Source: Sphingobacterium sp. BN32
Lineage (GTDB): Bacteria > Bacteroidota > Bacteroidia > Sphingobacteriales > Sphingobacteriaceae
DNA length: 64,000 nucleotides
Direction: 5' to 3'
Assembly: GCF_030503615.1 (NCBI RefSeq)
Contig: NZ_CP129963.1
Location: 1,240,001-1,304,000, forward strand
In this document: in pieces, positions 44,850 to 54,514 of the stretch
Numbering within the stretch: position 1 is the stretch's first letter
Layout: each line of letters opens with the position of its first letter
The notes under the pieces: model-generated
The model's input: only the letters and a program-made list of their open reading frames with translations
Databases searched by the model: none
What the model was told of the DNA's origin: nothing
Made by a program: the position numbers and the translations under genes

Positions 44850-46085
44850 TTAATTTTGATAAACGGCTATGTCGTCTATGGTTATCCTTTTTTCTGAGTT
44901 GTCTTTTCGTATTCTAAATCTTATGCCGCCTTTTAAATTTAGTTGCTGATCAAAAATATATTTATTATTAAGCTCGGAGATGACTAAATCGTCACCAATT
45001 TGAGTCCAAGTCTTTCCTGAATCTTGCGAATACTCTGCGTGTAGAACGATTGGGAATACATTATCAGTTGCTGTCGCTGCACCGTATATAAATGTTAGTC
45101 TAGATGCACCAAATGGCAAGTTGAAGTTCATTGTCACGGAGCTTTCTTTGGCTCCCTGACTCATCATTCCGTACGATCCGGAAATATTTAGGAAACCACT
45201 AGATGTTAGGCTTCGCGAGTTTTCCAAATACCACTCACCGCTTAAGTATTTCTCATATGCGGAAGTAAATGATGTTTTTCTAGTTCCCACCACTTTTTCC
45301 CATCCTTCAGGGAAGTTTGCATATAGCTCCTTTGGTCGATATGGTTCCAAATCTTGTGCCGCATAGTCGCTTTTGCTTCGAAGCATCAGGTATGGATTTT
45401 CTTGGTTATCGTTTAGAAGAATACCTGTGTAATCGGCATAGCTAGGGACGGTCAAAGAGGCGAAACTAGCTTCCGGACGTGTTATTAAGCGTAATTCATT
45501 CGACCAATCGCTGAGGTTCACTGTTCCGGAAAAACGTCCATCCGGGGCGATGGCACTCTTGACGGATACTAGGGTGCTTTCGAATTCTTCTTTATTGTTA
45601 AAGAGGTCTGAAAATGTAGTTGCAGAGAAGTTGATTTTCTGAGCATTTTCTGTCGACACTTTTGTAATATCGGAAGCTTTTAATCCTAGGATCTGCGTTA
45701 ATCCATCCTTCTTGTCGAGTATTTTGCCACTCACATTGACGATAACTGAATCCCCCATTTGAAAGTTTTTACTGTCGGCACCCAATTCTAAAGCGATTCC
45801 TCTTAGGATTTTTCTCTTGAAACTTTGTAGGATCACTAAGCCATCCGGCTCATTCTTGTTCGCAGGGTCTGAAATAACCACGCCGGTAATCGATGTTGCC
45901 CCCTGCATATTGCTTTCGCTGAGCGTAATTGCGGATCCCTTGAAAAGAGCACGAAGGTCGTTTAGTGAAATAATAGGACTTGCAACCCCCGTAATTTTTA
46001 TTTCTTTTTCACATGCTGTGAGTATCATGATCAGGCAAATCCCAACCAGTAGCGTCATTTTTTGAAAAATATATATTGGTTTCAT
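44850..46085 (-). CDS. DUF5689-type surface lipoprotein
   Basis: A 411-residue lipoprotein, lipobox LTAC (Cys ~25). Residues ~35-240 resemble DUF5689, with OB-like beta modules (SITGVVISD, GDSVIVNVSGKI). The rest is a beta-sandwich like the 'choice-of-anchor' domains. Third gene after a SusC and SusD, so probably a surface accessory binding protein of that system (SusE/F-like role). Start chosen at 46085 (MKPIYIFQK) because the longer frame begins at GTG and overlaps the SusD gene. Confidence 0.78.
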   Translation of the reverse strand: MKPIYIFQKMTLLVGICLIMILTACEKEIKITGVASPIISLNDLRALFKGSAITLSESNMQGATSITGVVISDPANKNEPDGLVILQSFKRKILRGIALELGADSKNFQMGDSVIVNVSGKILDKKDGLTQILGLKASDITKVSTENAQKINFSATTFSDLFNNKEEFESTLVSVKSAIAPDGRFSGTVNLSDWSNELRLITRPEASFASLTVPSYADYTGILLNDNQENPYLMLRSKSDYAAQDLEPYRPKELYANFPEGWEKVVGTRKTSFTSAYEKYLSGEWYLENSRSLTSSGFLNISGSYGMMSQGAKESSVTMNFNLPFGASRLTFIYGAATATDNVFPIVLHAEYSQDSGKTWTQIGDDLVISELNNKYIFDQQLNLKGGIRFRIRKDNSEKRITIDDIAVYQN

Positions 46086-46096
46086 AATTTCTTCGT

Positions 46097-47551
46097 TTAG
46101 GGTTTTTGCCACCACATTAATGTTTGTAAGTTGTCTTCTCCTTGTTTACTTAGCACATCATTATAGTTCTGCAAATTCGTTGCTTGAACGGTAAGAGGAT
46201 AAAACAGGCGTGTCGGCATTATTCCATCATTTAGGAGTCCTTGCCCCTTGGTTAATTTGGGATATCCGGTTCTTCTGTACTCAATCCAAGACTGCATATC
46301 TGTCATGAAAAGCGCTAGATATTTTTGCCAAAAGATTTTTTCCATTTTTTGTTCGACGGTTTCATTTTCATTCCATGCGATTGCTGGACTTGTGAGGTAG
46401 GATCCTGTTGTTTTTCCCCAATAGGAGATCCTGCTATTGATTCCCTGTTCATAGTAGTGTGCAACGGTCTGTTTCGTTTCCCATCCTTTTAGTGCAATCT
46501 CCGCGAGGATGAATTGCAGTTCAGCATAATTCAAGATATTTCCCATCATCGGGCTGGAAACTAAGCTCCGTGGTAGGAGCGAGCGACCTTCAGGTGTGGC
46601 GCCAAAAATATAACCGCTTGGTATTCCTTCGTAGATGCCGTCAATTTTTGTTGCCCATTCGCCGATACATGGGTCGTTGGTCTTATCAAGCTTTTCAACG
46701 AAAAAGCTACACATTTTCGGATAGTTCCAAGATGGCTCGCGCAGGGTTACCCAAGGAGATACTCGCGGGCTGACGCCGGTCCATCTGAGGATAGCAGAAT
46801 CATCATTGGACATCATAACCGGATAGCTGGCATTATTTGGAGTTGCTATCTCTTTAAGTTTTGGGATTACGACGTCTGCGACTTCTTCTTTATGGGCAAT
46901 ACGGAGCAACAGTCGTAAATAAAGTGAGTTTCCAAATTTTCTCCACTTCGCCACATCACCTGCGTATATCGGATCATGACCTACTGAAATATTTTTAGCA
47001 CCGTTTAAAAGGGTATTGGCTTCCTCCAACATCTTGAACATTCCGAGGTATATCGTTTTTTGATCATCAAACGTTGGTGTATATACCCCTTCTTTACCTT
47101 TATTTGAGTCGGTAAATGGGGTGGATCCGTAAGTATCGGTCAGCATGGAATGAACCCATGCTTGTAATATTAATGAAACTCCCATGTATGCTTTGCTATT
47201 GGCATCCGCGGTGTTTTCTGCGGCCAAATTGTACATGTCTTTGATATTGGTAAGTTGTGTGTACCAGGTATTCCAAGGAGCATCGGATATATTACGACGG
47301 ATATCATATCGGAATATCCGATCGACTTCGACCAGGGTGTTCACAGTGACTTGCATAAGTTCATTTGTGATCACTCGGCTTCGCTCCATGTTGTTGCTCA
47401 CAGTTTCAATTAAAGCCCGTTCTAGTAGGTTTTGGGGTAATACTTTTGCTGATGTATTGGGATTTGTATTGAGCTCAGAGAATTCCTTCGTACATCCCGC
47501 AAAAGATACAGTAAGTAATATCGCTAATCCAATTTTTAATTTCTTTTTCAT
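46097..47551 (-). CDS. SusD/RagB-family lipoprotein (SusD-like_2 type)
   Basis: A 484-residue surface lipoprotein, lipobox FAGC (Cys ~20) followed by TKEFSELNTNPNTS, the usual opening of the SusD-like_2 subgroup. Its C-terminal part has FILAEIALKGWETKQTVAHYYEQGI, a family signature. Start moved from a TTG at 47572 to ATG 47551, which gives the proper signal MKKKLKIGLAILLTV. Partner of the SusC gene 10 bases upstream in its operon. Confidence 0.92.
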   Translation of the reverse strand: MKKKLKIGLAILLTVSFAGCTKEFSELNTNPNTSAKVLPQNLLERALIETVSNNMERSRVITNELMQVTVNTLVEVDRIFRYDIRRNISDAPWNTWYTQLTNIKDMYNLAAENTADANSKAYMGVSLILQAWVHSMLTDTYGSTPFTDSNKGKEGVYTPTFDDQKTIYLGMFKMLEEANTLLNGAKNISVGHDPIYAGDVAKWRKFGNSLYLRLLLRIAHKEEVADVVIPKLKEIATPNNASYPVMMSNDDSAILRWTGVSPRVSPWVTLREPSWNYPKMCSFFVEKLDKTNDPCIGEWATKIDGIYEGIPSGYIFGATPEGRSLLPRSLVSSPMMGNILNYAELQFILAEIALKGWETKQTVAHYYEQGINSRISYWGKTTGSYLTSPAIAWNENETVEQKMEKIFWQKYLALFMTDMQSWIEYRRTGYPKLTKGQGLLNDGIMPTRLFYPLTVQATNLQNYNDVLSKQGEDNLQTLMWWQKP

Positions 47552-47561
47552 GTTTAGGAGT

Positions 47562-50500
47562 TTATATACCAACAGTTAAATTAATACCGAAGCTTCGAGT
47601 GGAAGGGAATTGACCTATTTCAAATCCTCGATTAATATCCGAACCACTCAGTGTTCCGAACTCGGGGTCGAAGCCCGGCCATTTCGAGATGATGAGCAGG
47701 TCACGGCCATATAGGCCGATGGTGGCACGTTGAAGCTTTAGCTTTTTAAGTGTTGCACGATTGAAACTGTAGTCAATTCTAGCTTCGCGAAGTTTGATAA
47801 AGTCAGTAGAAAAGACTGAGCCTTCTACATTGCTGACACCAAAGTGATTATCATAGTATGTCGATAAGTCTTCGGCAATTACGGTGTTTGGACTGTAGGA
47901 ACCATCGCTATTAAGCATCACACCGTCTCCAATAATTCCATTGTAGCGTCCAGGTAGTGTTGAGCGAGTTTTGCCCTGCACAGCCATTTTTCCTTGCGTC
48001 AGTGAGTATGCTTTCGAGCCATATTGGGCGTCAAATAAAAAGCCCATAGAAAAGCCATTGTAGCGGAATTTATTGTTAATGCCGCCTTTCCATTGCGGCA
48101 TCGTGTTGCCTAAATATTTGATATCCTCCGACAGCATCGGCATTCCATCCTGATAAACAATTTGTCCGTCCGGGGATCTTAAATAACCTCTCCCGTACAA
48201 GTCTCCCATACTACCTCCAACATACGCGATGATAAAGCCGTTGCTTCCAGGTCCATTTTGCAGCGTGAAATTGTCCAGGTCGTCGTCGAGTTCCATAACG
48301 ATATTCTTATTAGCTGAAAAAGTAACACTAACATCCCATTGTAATCCTTTCTTTTGCTTTATCGGAGAACCTTCCAGTGCGAGTTCGATCCCTTTGTTCC
48401 TTACGCGTCCTGCATTGGCAACTACACGGCGATATCCTGTCGAGGCGTCAAGCAGTGAGGTGAGTATTTGGTCCTTGGTGTCAGATAAGTAAAATGTAAG
48501 ATCTAATCCAATGCGACTTTTGAAGAACTTAGCTTCTAGCCCTGTTTCATAGCTACCGGTAAATAAAGGTTTAATAAACGGATTATTCAAGGTCGTTGGA
48601 TTATACAGACCACCATTGTAATCGGGGTCAGCACTATATTCAATAGATGTCATATAAGGCGTATTTCCGCCGCTTCCCACACCTGCAAAGGATCCCCGCC
48701 ATTTAAAATAGTTAATGTTCTTAGGGAAATCGAATATCTCCGATAATACTAAACTACTATTAATGGAAAAGTATGCTGGGATTTTGACACTCTTTTGTGT
48801 ATAAGGAGATGCGAGCGTACTACTCCAATCTTTGCGGACCGTTAAATCGACGAAAGCAAAGTTTCTGTATCCGACAGTACCTAAGCCATATACGCTATTA
48901 ATTGCATATTCTGATTTGTAAGGGCGGTTCCTCAGAGCTCCCGCACTGTTTGCGAACGTATATTCTCCTGGAAACAATAGGGAGTCCGCTCGCACCTCAT
49001 TACTGGAATAGAAGTTCTTCAACATCGAGCCCCCCGCGGAAATGTCGACATCTAAATCTTTATTGATCTCTTTTTTGTATTTGATTAAAACGTCATTATT
49101 AATTTCTCTGGACACGACATCTTGATTTCTGTACATTCCTTTTGGAAACCTATTCGTATCAAACGGACGCTGTTGGGATCTCGAGTCGTTTGCCCAGTCA
49201 ATTGCCGAACGAATAGTTACATTAAGGTCTTTTATAACTGTGTAAGTCGCATCCACACTACCAGTTAACGAGTTCCTGTTTTGTGTATTGAGCATTTCAT
49301 ATGCGATAAAATAAGGGTTGTCTGGTCCCGTCATCAAGGGCGTGCTTTGCTGGCCATTTTTCTTGCCACCTTCCCAATAGTTTTCCATCCAGGAGATTGG
49401 GGCATTTGGTTGCCAGAAAATATAACCATACATGATTGTTTGGTTATTGTATCCTCCCGTTGGCAAATTGTCGGACTTTTTACTCGTATAGTTTGCTTTC
49501 GATGAAATCTTTAATTTTTTGGCTGGATTGGAGGTTGCAGAAATGGCGACGGTATTCCTGTCGTATCCGGTATTTGGAACAATCCATTTATTGTTAGCAT
49601 TCGTGTATGAAAATCTCGCGGTTGTTTTGTCGCTTCCTCCATCGATGGAAATACTGTTGGTATATGTTTGAGATGTTTCAAAGAATTTATCGTATCCTTC
49701 TCCTTCGTACGGTCTCCATAAGGTTCTTTCAGTTCCGGTTTTACCAGTTACAGGATCATACTGGAAGAAATATTGTCCATCAAACTTAGGTCCGAATGCT
49801 TTCGATGTTCGATTCGTTGCTTCACCATCTTCGGACGCACCATGCGAATAATAGTTTATACCGTCGTTTCCTTGTCCATATTCGTACTGTAAGTCTGGCA
49901 TTCGGTTGATCATCCCAATAGACGTATTGCTATTTACCGTTACGCCCAATCCCTTTTCTCTTTTTTTGCCTGATTTTGTGGTGATCATGATCGCACCATT
50001 TGCTCCTCGAGAACCATAAAGTGCCGCCGCGCCAGGACCTTTTAGCACGCTGACATCTTCAATATCATCAGGATTGATGTCGTTTAAACTAGTACCGTAA
50101 TCAATTACGGCTTCATCCAAATAAGCACCTGAATTTCCAACCATGCGACCACTGCCTCCATTAATAATCACACCATCAACGATAATTAATGCGTCGTTAC
50201 TTCCGGTCAAATTGTTCTCTCCACGCAAAATAATCGAGCTGGATCCTGTGGGACCAGCGTTGGAACGAATTAGGTTTAGGCCAGGAACTTTACCGGACAG
50301 AGCATCGGTCCAGTTATTGGAAATTGCGTTAGTTAATTGTTCATTTGTAACCGTCGTTACACTATATCCAAGTGATTTTTTCTCTCTAGAAATGTTTAAT
50401 GCGGTAACCACAACTTCTTCTAGCTGCGTGTCAGATTTCTCCATTTTGATTGTAAGATCTTTAGACACTTCAGTAATCTTTTTGCTCAGGGTCGTATAAC

Positions 50501-50813
50501 CTAGAAGCTTTAGTGTCACATTCGAAGAGGCTTGTATTTGAATAAAAAAATAACCCCCTACATCTGTTACACCTAATACTTTTCTTTTTTCATCTTCTAG
50601 TTTGACACCCGCAAGCGGGGTTCCCTTCTCACTGTCAATGACGCGACCTTTGACGTTAATATTTGCTTCTTGCGATTTCGAAGAAATGGGAAAAAGGAAC
50701 AATGCTAATAGTGGAATGATCAGGATTTTCGGGATCCTGAAACGGGACCAAATACTGCTGTTTAAAAAACCCAATTGCAGTTCAACTGAACGTTTGGAGT
50801 AAGGATAATTCAT
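47562..50813 (-). CDS. SusC/RagA TonB-linked receptor
   Basis: A 1083-residue outer membrane transporter without STN domain, so not directly tied to a sigma/FecR pair. Its signal sequence has an unusually long n-region: the hydrophobic core is only at about 30-44. Carboxypeptidase-like domain (about 53-130), TonB-box-like LEEVVVTALN (~132), plug with IILRGENNLTGSNDALIIVDGVII (about 195-217) and GPGAAALYGSRGANG, then the barrel. Heads a three-gene operon with SusD and DUF5689. Confidence 0.93.
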   Translation of the reverse strand: MNYPYSKRSVELQLGFLNSSIWSRFRIPKILIIPLLALFLFPISSKSQEANINVKGRVIDSEKGTPLAGVKLEDEKRKVLGVTDVGGYFFIQIQASSNVTLKLLGYTTLSKKITEVSKDLTIKMEKSDTQLEEVVVTALNISREKKSLGYSVTTVTNEQLTNAISNNWTDALSGKVPGLNLIRSNAGPTGSSSIILRGENNLTGSNDALIIVDGVIINGGSGRMVGNSGAYLDEAVIDYGTSLNDINPDDIEDVSVLKGPGAAALYGSRGANGAIMITTKSGKKREKGLGVTVNSNTSIGMINRMPDLQYEYGQGNDGINYYSHGASEDGEATNRTSKAFGPKFDGQYFFQYDPVTGKTGTERTLWRPYEGEGYDKFFETSQTYTNSISIDGGSDKTTARFSYTNANNKWIVPNTGYDRNTVAISATSNPAKKLKISSKANYTSKKSDNLPTGGYNNQTIMYGYIFWQPNAPISWMENYWEGGKKNGQQSTPLMTGPDNPYFIAYEMLNTQNRNSLTGSVDATYTVIKDLNVTIRSAIDWANDSRSQQRPFDTNRFPKGMYRNQDVVSREINNDVLIKYKKEINKDLDVDISAGGSMLKNFYSSNEVRADSLLFPGEYTFANSAGALRNRPYKSEYAINSVYGLGTVGYRNFAFVDLTVRKDWSSTLASPYTQKSVKIPAYFSINSSLVLSEIFDFPKNINYFKWRGSFAGVGSGGNTPYMTSIEYSADPDYNGGLYNPTTLNNPFIKPLFTGSYETGLEAKFFKSRIGLDLTFYLSDTKDQILTSLLDASTGYRRVVANAGRVRNKGIELALEGSPIKQKKGLQWDVSVTFSANKNIVMELDDDLDNFTLQNGPGSNGFIIAYVGGSMGDLYGRGYLRSPDGQIVYQDGMPMLSEDIKYLGNTMPQWKGGINNKFRYNGFSMGFLFDAQYGSKAYSLTQGKMAVQGKTRSTLPGRYNGIIGDGVMLNSDGSYSPNTVIAEDLSTYYDNHFGVSNVEGSVFSTDFIKLREARIDYSFNRATLKKLKLQRATIGLYGRDLLIISKWPGFDPEFGTLSGSDINRGFEIGQFPSTRSFGINLTVGI

Positions 50814-51411
50814 TGGCTAGTGATTTTAATTGATATAATTTAGTTTAAATAGATTAATATGTGGCGAAACTAATAAAGCGTTTTAAAGTTTATTTAAAAA
50901 CTGTGTTAATAAATAATTAACATTTTAAAAGTTGCGATTTTTGTATAAATCCTTAAAAAAAAATAGTAATCGGCGATAATTGGTTTATAATTCATTAAAC
51001 AAGAATGTCAACTTTCTTTTCGATATATTGAACATTACTGTAATAATAGACGAAAATAGAATTTTTTTATCAATAAAAAATAAGAAAAAATAAAAAAAAG
51101 AAATATTTAAAAATTTTTGCTAGTAGGTGAGGGGTTAACTTTCAGAAGAGTTAACTACTAAATCTTTGAGAGTGCTTTAAACTTATGATTATTGACAGCG
51201 AACAAGAATTGAATCAAATATTGACTAAACCCTTACTTTTCGTTTTTCTGAAAGATTTAACAAATTTCAAGTGTATACGAGTTTTAATGACAAAACGATG
51301 ACAAAAACACAGTATTGCATCCTTCCATTAAAAGATTATAAACGTTATAATTGTTGTAACTAATTGAATACTAGACCGGGTACGTAAACAATTCCTAAAC
51401 TAACCAAAATT
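50814..51411. other. AT-rich divergent promoter region between two susC operons
   Basis: 598 bases without a gene. 51050-51120 is a nearly pure A/T tract that should be strongly bent or easily melted. A hairpin GTTAACT (51134-51140) / AGTTAAC (51149-51155) extends, after a 7-base bulge, to TAGTAG/CTACTA. TAGTTTCG on the minus strand near 50865 is a possible -7 box for the left operon; I could not fix a promoter for the right one. Confidence 0.55.
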
Positions 51412-54400
51412 ATGATGAAGAGAACAAAATTTTTTCCTCCCATCTTTGCGTTTCTATTCTCCTTAGTCTTTCAGTTGAATGCTCAACAATTGAGTATCAG
51501 AGGAGTGATTCGGGACAGCGAAACGTCGGAGGCAATTGGAAATGTGACAATTATTTCGGGTAGAAATAGTTCGCAAAGTGATCAATCTGGAAGTTTTACA
51601 ATCGATGCAGCAAAGGGATCGAAAATTAAATTTACCTCAGTGGGTTATCGATCGTCTGAGATTGTCGTCGATTCGTCCTTTTTAGAAGTGTTATTAACTA
51701 GGGACTTTGCGGACATCGACGAAGTTGTGGTTGTTGGATATGGAACGGTTAAAAGATCGGATTTAACGGGGTCTGTGACTCGAGTAAATAGCGAAACTTT
51801 TAAAAATCAACCGATGACTCAATTTACAGACATGCTATCGGGAACTGTCGCTGGATTTTCTTCTAAGCAATCAACCGGCGCGGCAGGGAAAGGTTCTATG
51901 CAAATAAGGGGACCCAACTCTATAAAAGCGGGGAGTTCACCTATGATCGTATTAGATGGTGTTATTTTTAATGGCTCTATCGAAGATATCAACCCCAACG
52001 ATATCAAAACAATAGATATTTTGAAAGACGCGAGCTCAGCAGCAGTTTATGGTTCGCGCGCAGCCTCGGGAGTTGTGCTCATCACAACTGAAAAAGGCCA
52101 TTCCGGCGAACCTTCGATTAATATTTCCTCTTCAGTCGGAGTATCACAACTATTAAATCCAGGATATTTTGCTAGAGATCCTCAAAACTATTTAAACATG
52201 CGTCGCGATTTCTTTCGCAGTCGTGAGTCTAACAAATTGCCGGACTATCACTGGCTTTCTCCTTCAGATTTTCCAGCCGGTGTCAGCATTGAGGATTGGC
52301 GTAAAACGGTAAACAACCCCGATCCGGATGATGAAAAGGAGTGGTTGCGACGATTGAGCTTTTTTCCGACGGAAATCGAGGGCTATAAAAATAATCAAAC
52401 AGTTAATTGGGTTGACGAGGGTTTTAGAACGGGACTACGTCAGGATTATAACATAGGAATATCTGCAGGTTCTGAGAAATCAAAACAGTATTTTTCTTTA
52501 GGATATGTAAATAATCAAGGAATACTGCTCGGTGACAAGTACAAGGCCATTCGCGGTCGTGTAAATCTAGATTTTGATTTAAGCTCTTGGTTGAAAATCG
52601 GTACGAATCTACAGTTTTCTCGGCAGGACGAGAGTTCGGTTCCAGCCACTCTGGATAGAATTCAGATTATGAGTCCATATGCTAGTTTATATGATGATAA
52701 GGGTAAATTGAACTGGTATCCTCACGGCTATTTAGGAGGGCCGACCAATCCGCTTCTTGATCATTACGGACAGGAGAAGGAATACATAACCTACAATCTT
52801 TTCGGCTCAGTATTCGCCGAAATCGCTTTGCCATTTGGAATCCAATATAAAGCATCTTTCCAGCCGTTAATTGAGACCTATCGAGATTATAACTATTGGT
52901 CGCCGGAAACTCAGACTGGTGGACATACCTATTCGAACGGCTATGCAACAAGAGATGATTTCACGCTTTCTGAATGGATGATCGATAATTTATTGAAATG
53001 GAATAGGGAGATAGGAATTCACAACTTCGATGTTACTTTATTGTATTCTGCGGAAGAAAGGAACACGTGGCTTTCACAAGCAACGAATCAGAACTTTTTA
53101 CCGAGCCCTATTCTAGGATTTGGCGGTATTCAGTTTGGGGATAAGCCAGGCATTTCTGCCAACGACGAAAAAAGAACAGGCGATGCATTTATGGCTCGCT
53201 TGAACTATAGCTTATTGAAGAAATATTTATTGACCCTATCTATACGTCGAGATGGATATTCTGCTTTTGGTCAAGAGAATCCCAAAGCGTCTTTTCCTGC
53301 CGCTGCATTTGCATGGCAGATCCATAATGAAGAATTCTTCAAAGTTAAGTCGGTCAACGAATTGAAGTTAAGACTTTCTTGGGGTGTCAATGGAAACCGA
53401 GACATCGGGGTTTACTCAGCTTTGGATAAAATTGGTTCAAACCCTTACTACAACGGCTCTGGAACCCAACAGGGGGTCGTAACATCAACCTTGCCTAATG
53501 CTGCGCTTCGGTGGGAAGAAACGGAAGCTTTAAATCTAGGCTTGGACTTATCCATGTTTGACTACCGCTTAAATCTTACAGCAGACGTTTACCAAATGAA
53601 AACATCCAATCTGCTTGTTAATCGATCATTGCCGACCATTACAGGTTTCGTGGATGTGATGACCAATATTGGACAACTCGACAATAAAGGTTTGGAACTT
53701 TCCGTCTCAACGAAGAATATCCGCAAGGAAAATTTTGATTGGACTTCCAGCCTAAACTTCTCGCTCAACCGAAATAAAATAAAAACCTTATTCGGTGATC
53801 AAGCGAAATATATTCTAGAGGGTAAGGAATATTATGGAGAACTTCCGGAATATGGAAATAAATGGTTTCCAGGTAAGTCTCTAGACGCTATTTGGGATTA
53901 TAGTATTTTGGGTGTTTGGCAGAAAGATGAAGCCGCTGAAGCGTTGAAATATACATTGTATCCGGGCGATTACAAAGCAGAGGACTTGGACGGCAATGGA
54001 AAATACGAAGCCTTGCAGGACAAGAAGTTCATAGGCTACACGGAACCTCGGTTTAATATAGGACTTAGAAATGAGGTCAATTTTTTTAAAAATTTTTCTG
54101 CTTCAGTTTTTATCAGAGCAGATTTAGGTCATAAACGTCACTTCAACCCCTCATTAGTTGATGTTACTGCGCTTGATCGATTGAGTACTGCGAATTTCCC
54201 ATACTGGTCACCCGATAATCCGACAAATGATTGGCCTCGATTAGGTTTCCGGAGAACGGCTTACGGAGGTGGTATCATGCCTTATAAATCAACCTCTTTT
54301 CTTCGTGTTCAAGATGTTTCTTTAGCATACAATGTGGGTAAAGAGTATCTGCAGGCTTTGAAATTTACGAGTCTTCGTGCATTCATTTCTGCTCGTAACC

Positions 54401-54495
54401 TATTCACTTTCGATAAATGGCCGGGCGCAGATCCCGAATCTGGCTTTGCTCCAATGCCGCGAACATTCTCGGTGGGTCTAAACATTGTTTTATAA
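51412..54495 (+). CDS. SusC/RagA TonB-linked receptor, tandem pair 1
   Basis: A 1027-residue receptor: signal peptide ending NAQ (~25), carboxypeptidase-like domain (about 30-100), TonB-box-like IDEVVVVGYGT (about 103), plug with MQIRGPNSIKAGSSPMIVLDGVIFNG (hallmark, about 164-189) and DASSAAVYGSRAASG, then a barrel with RRDGYSAFG. It resembles the second SusC of the locus (56426) along its length, indicating tandem duplication. Two adjacent ATGs (51412, 51415). No sigma/FecR genes accompany it. Confidence 0.93.
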   Translation: MMKRTKFFPPIFAFLFSLVFQLNAQQLSIRGVIRDSETSEAIGNVTIISGRNSSQSDQSGSFTIDAAKGSKIKFTSVGYRSSEIVVDSSFLEVLLTRDFADIDEVVVVGYGTVKRSDLTGSVTRVNSETFKNQPMTQFTDMLSGTVAGFSSKQSTGAAGKGSMQIRGPNSIKAGSSPMIVLDGVIFNGSIEDINPNDIKTIDILKDASSAAVYGSRAASGVVLITTEKGHSGEPSINISSSVGVSQLLNPGYFARDPQNYLNMRRDFFRSRESNKLPDYHWLSPSDFPAGVSIEDWRKTVNNPDPDDEKEWLRRLSFFPTEIEGYKNNQTVNWVDEGFRTGLRQDYNIGISAGSEKSKQYFSLGYVNNQGILLGDKYKAIRGRVNLDFDLSSWLKIGTNLQFSRQDESSVPATLDRIQIMSPYASLYDDKGKLNWYPHGYLGGPTNPLLDHYGQEKEYITYNLFGSVFAEIALPFGIQYKASFQPLIETYRDYNYWSPETQTGGHTYSNGYATRDDFTLSEWMIDNLLKWNREIGIHNFDVTLLYSAEERNTWLSQATNQNFLPSPILGFGGIQFGDKPGISANDEKRTGDAFMARLNYSLLKKYLLTLSIRRDGYSAFGQENPKASFPAAAFAWQIHNEEFFKVKSVNELKLRLSWGVNGNRDIGVYSALDKIGSNPYYNGSGTQQGVVTSTLPNAALRWEETEALNLGLDLSMFDYRLNLTADVYQMKTSNLLVNRSLPTITGFVDVMTNIGQLDNKGLELSVSTKNIRKENFDWTSSLNFSLNRNKIKTLFGDQAKYILEGKEYYGELPEYGNKWFPGKSLDAIWDYSILGVWQKDEAAEALKYTLYPGDYKAEDLDGNGKYEALQDKKFIGYTEPRFNIGLRNEVNFFKNFSASVFIRADLGHKRHFNPSLVDVTALDRLSTANFPYWSPDNPTNDWPRLGFRRTAYGGGIMPYKSTSFLRVQDVSLAYNVGKEYLQALKFTSLRAFISARNLFTFDKWPGADPESGFAPMPRTFSVGLNIVL

Positions 54496-54514
54496 TCTAA
54501 AAACGGCGATAATC

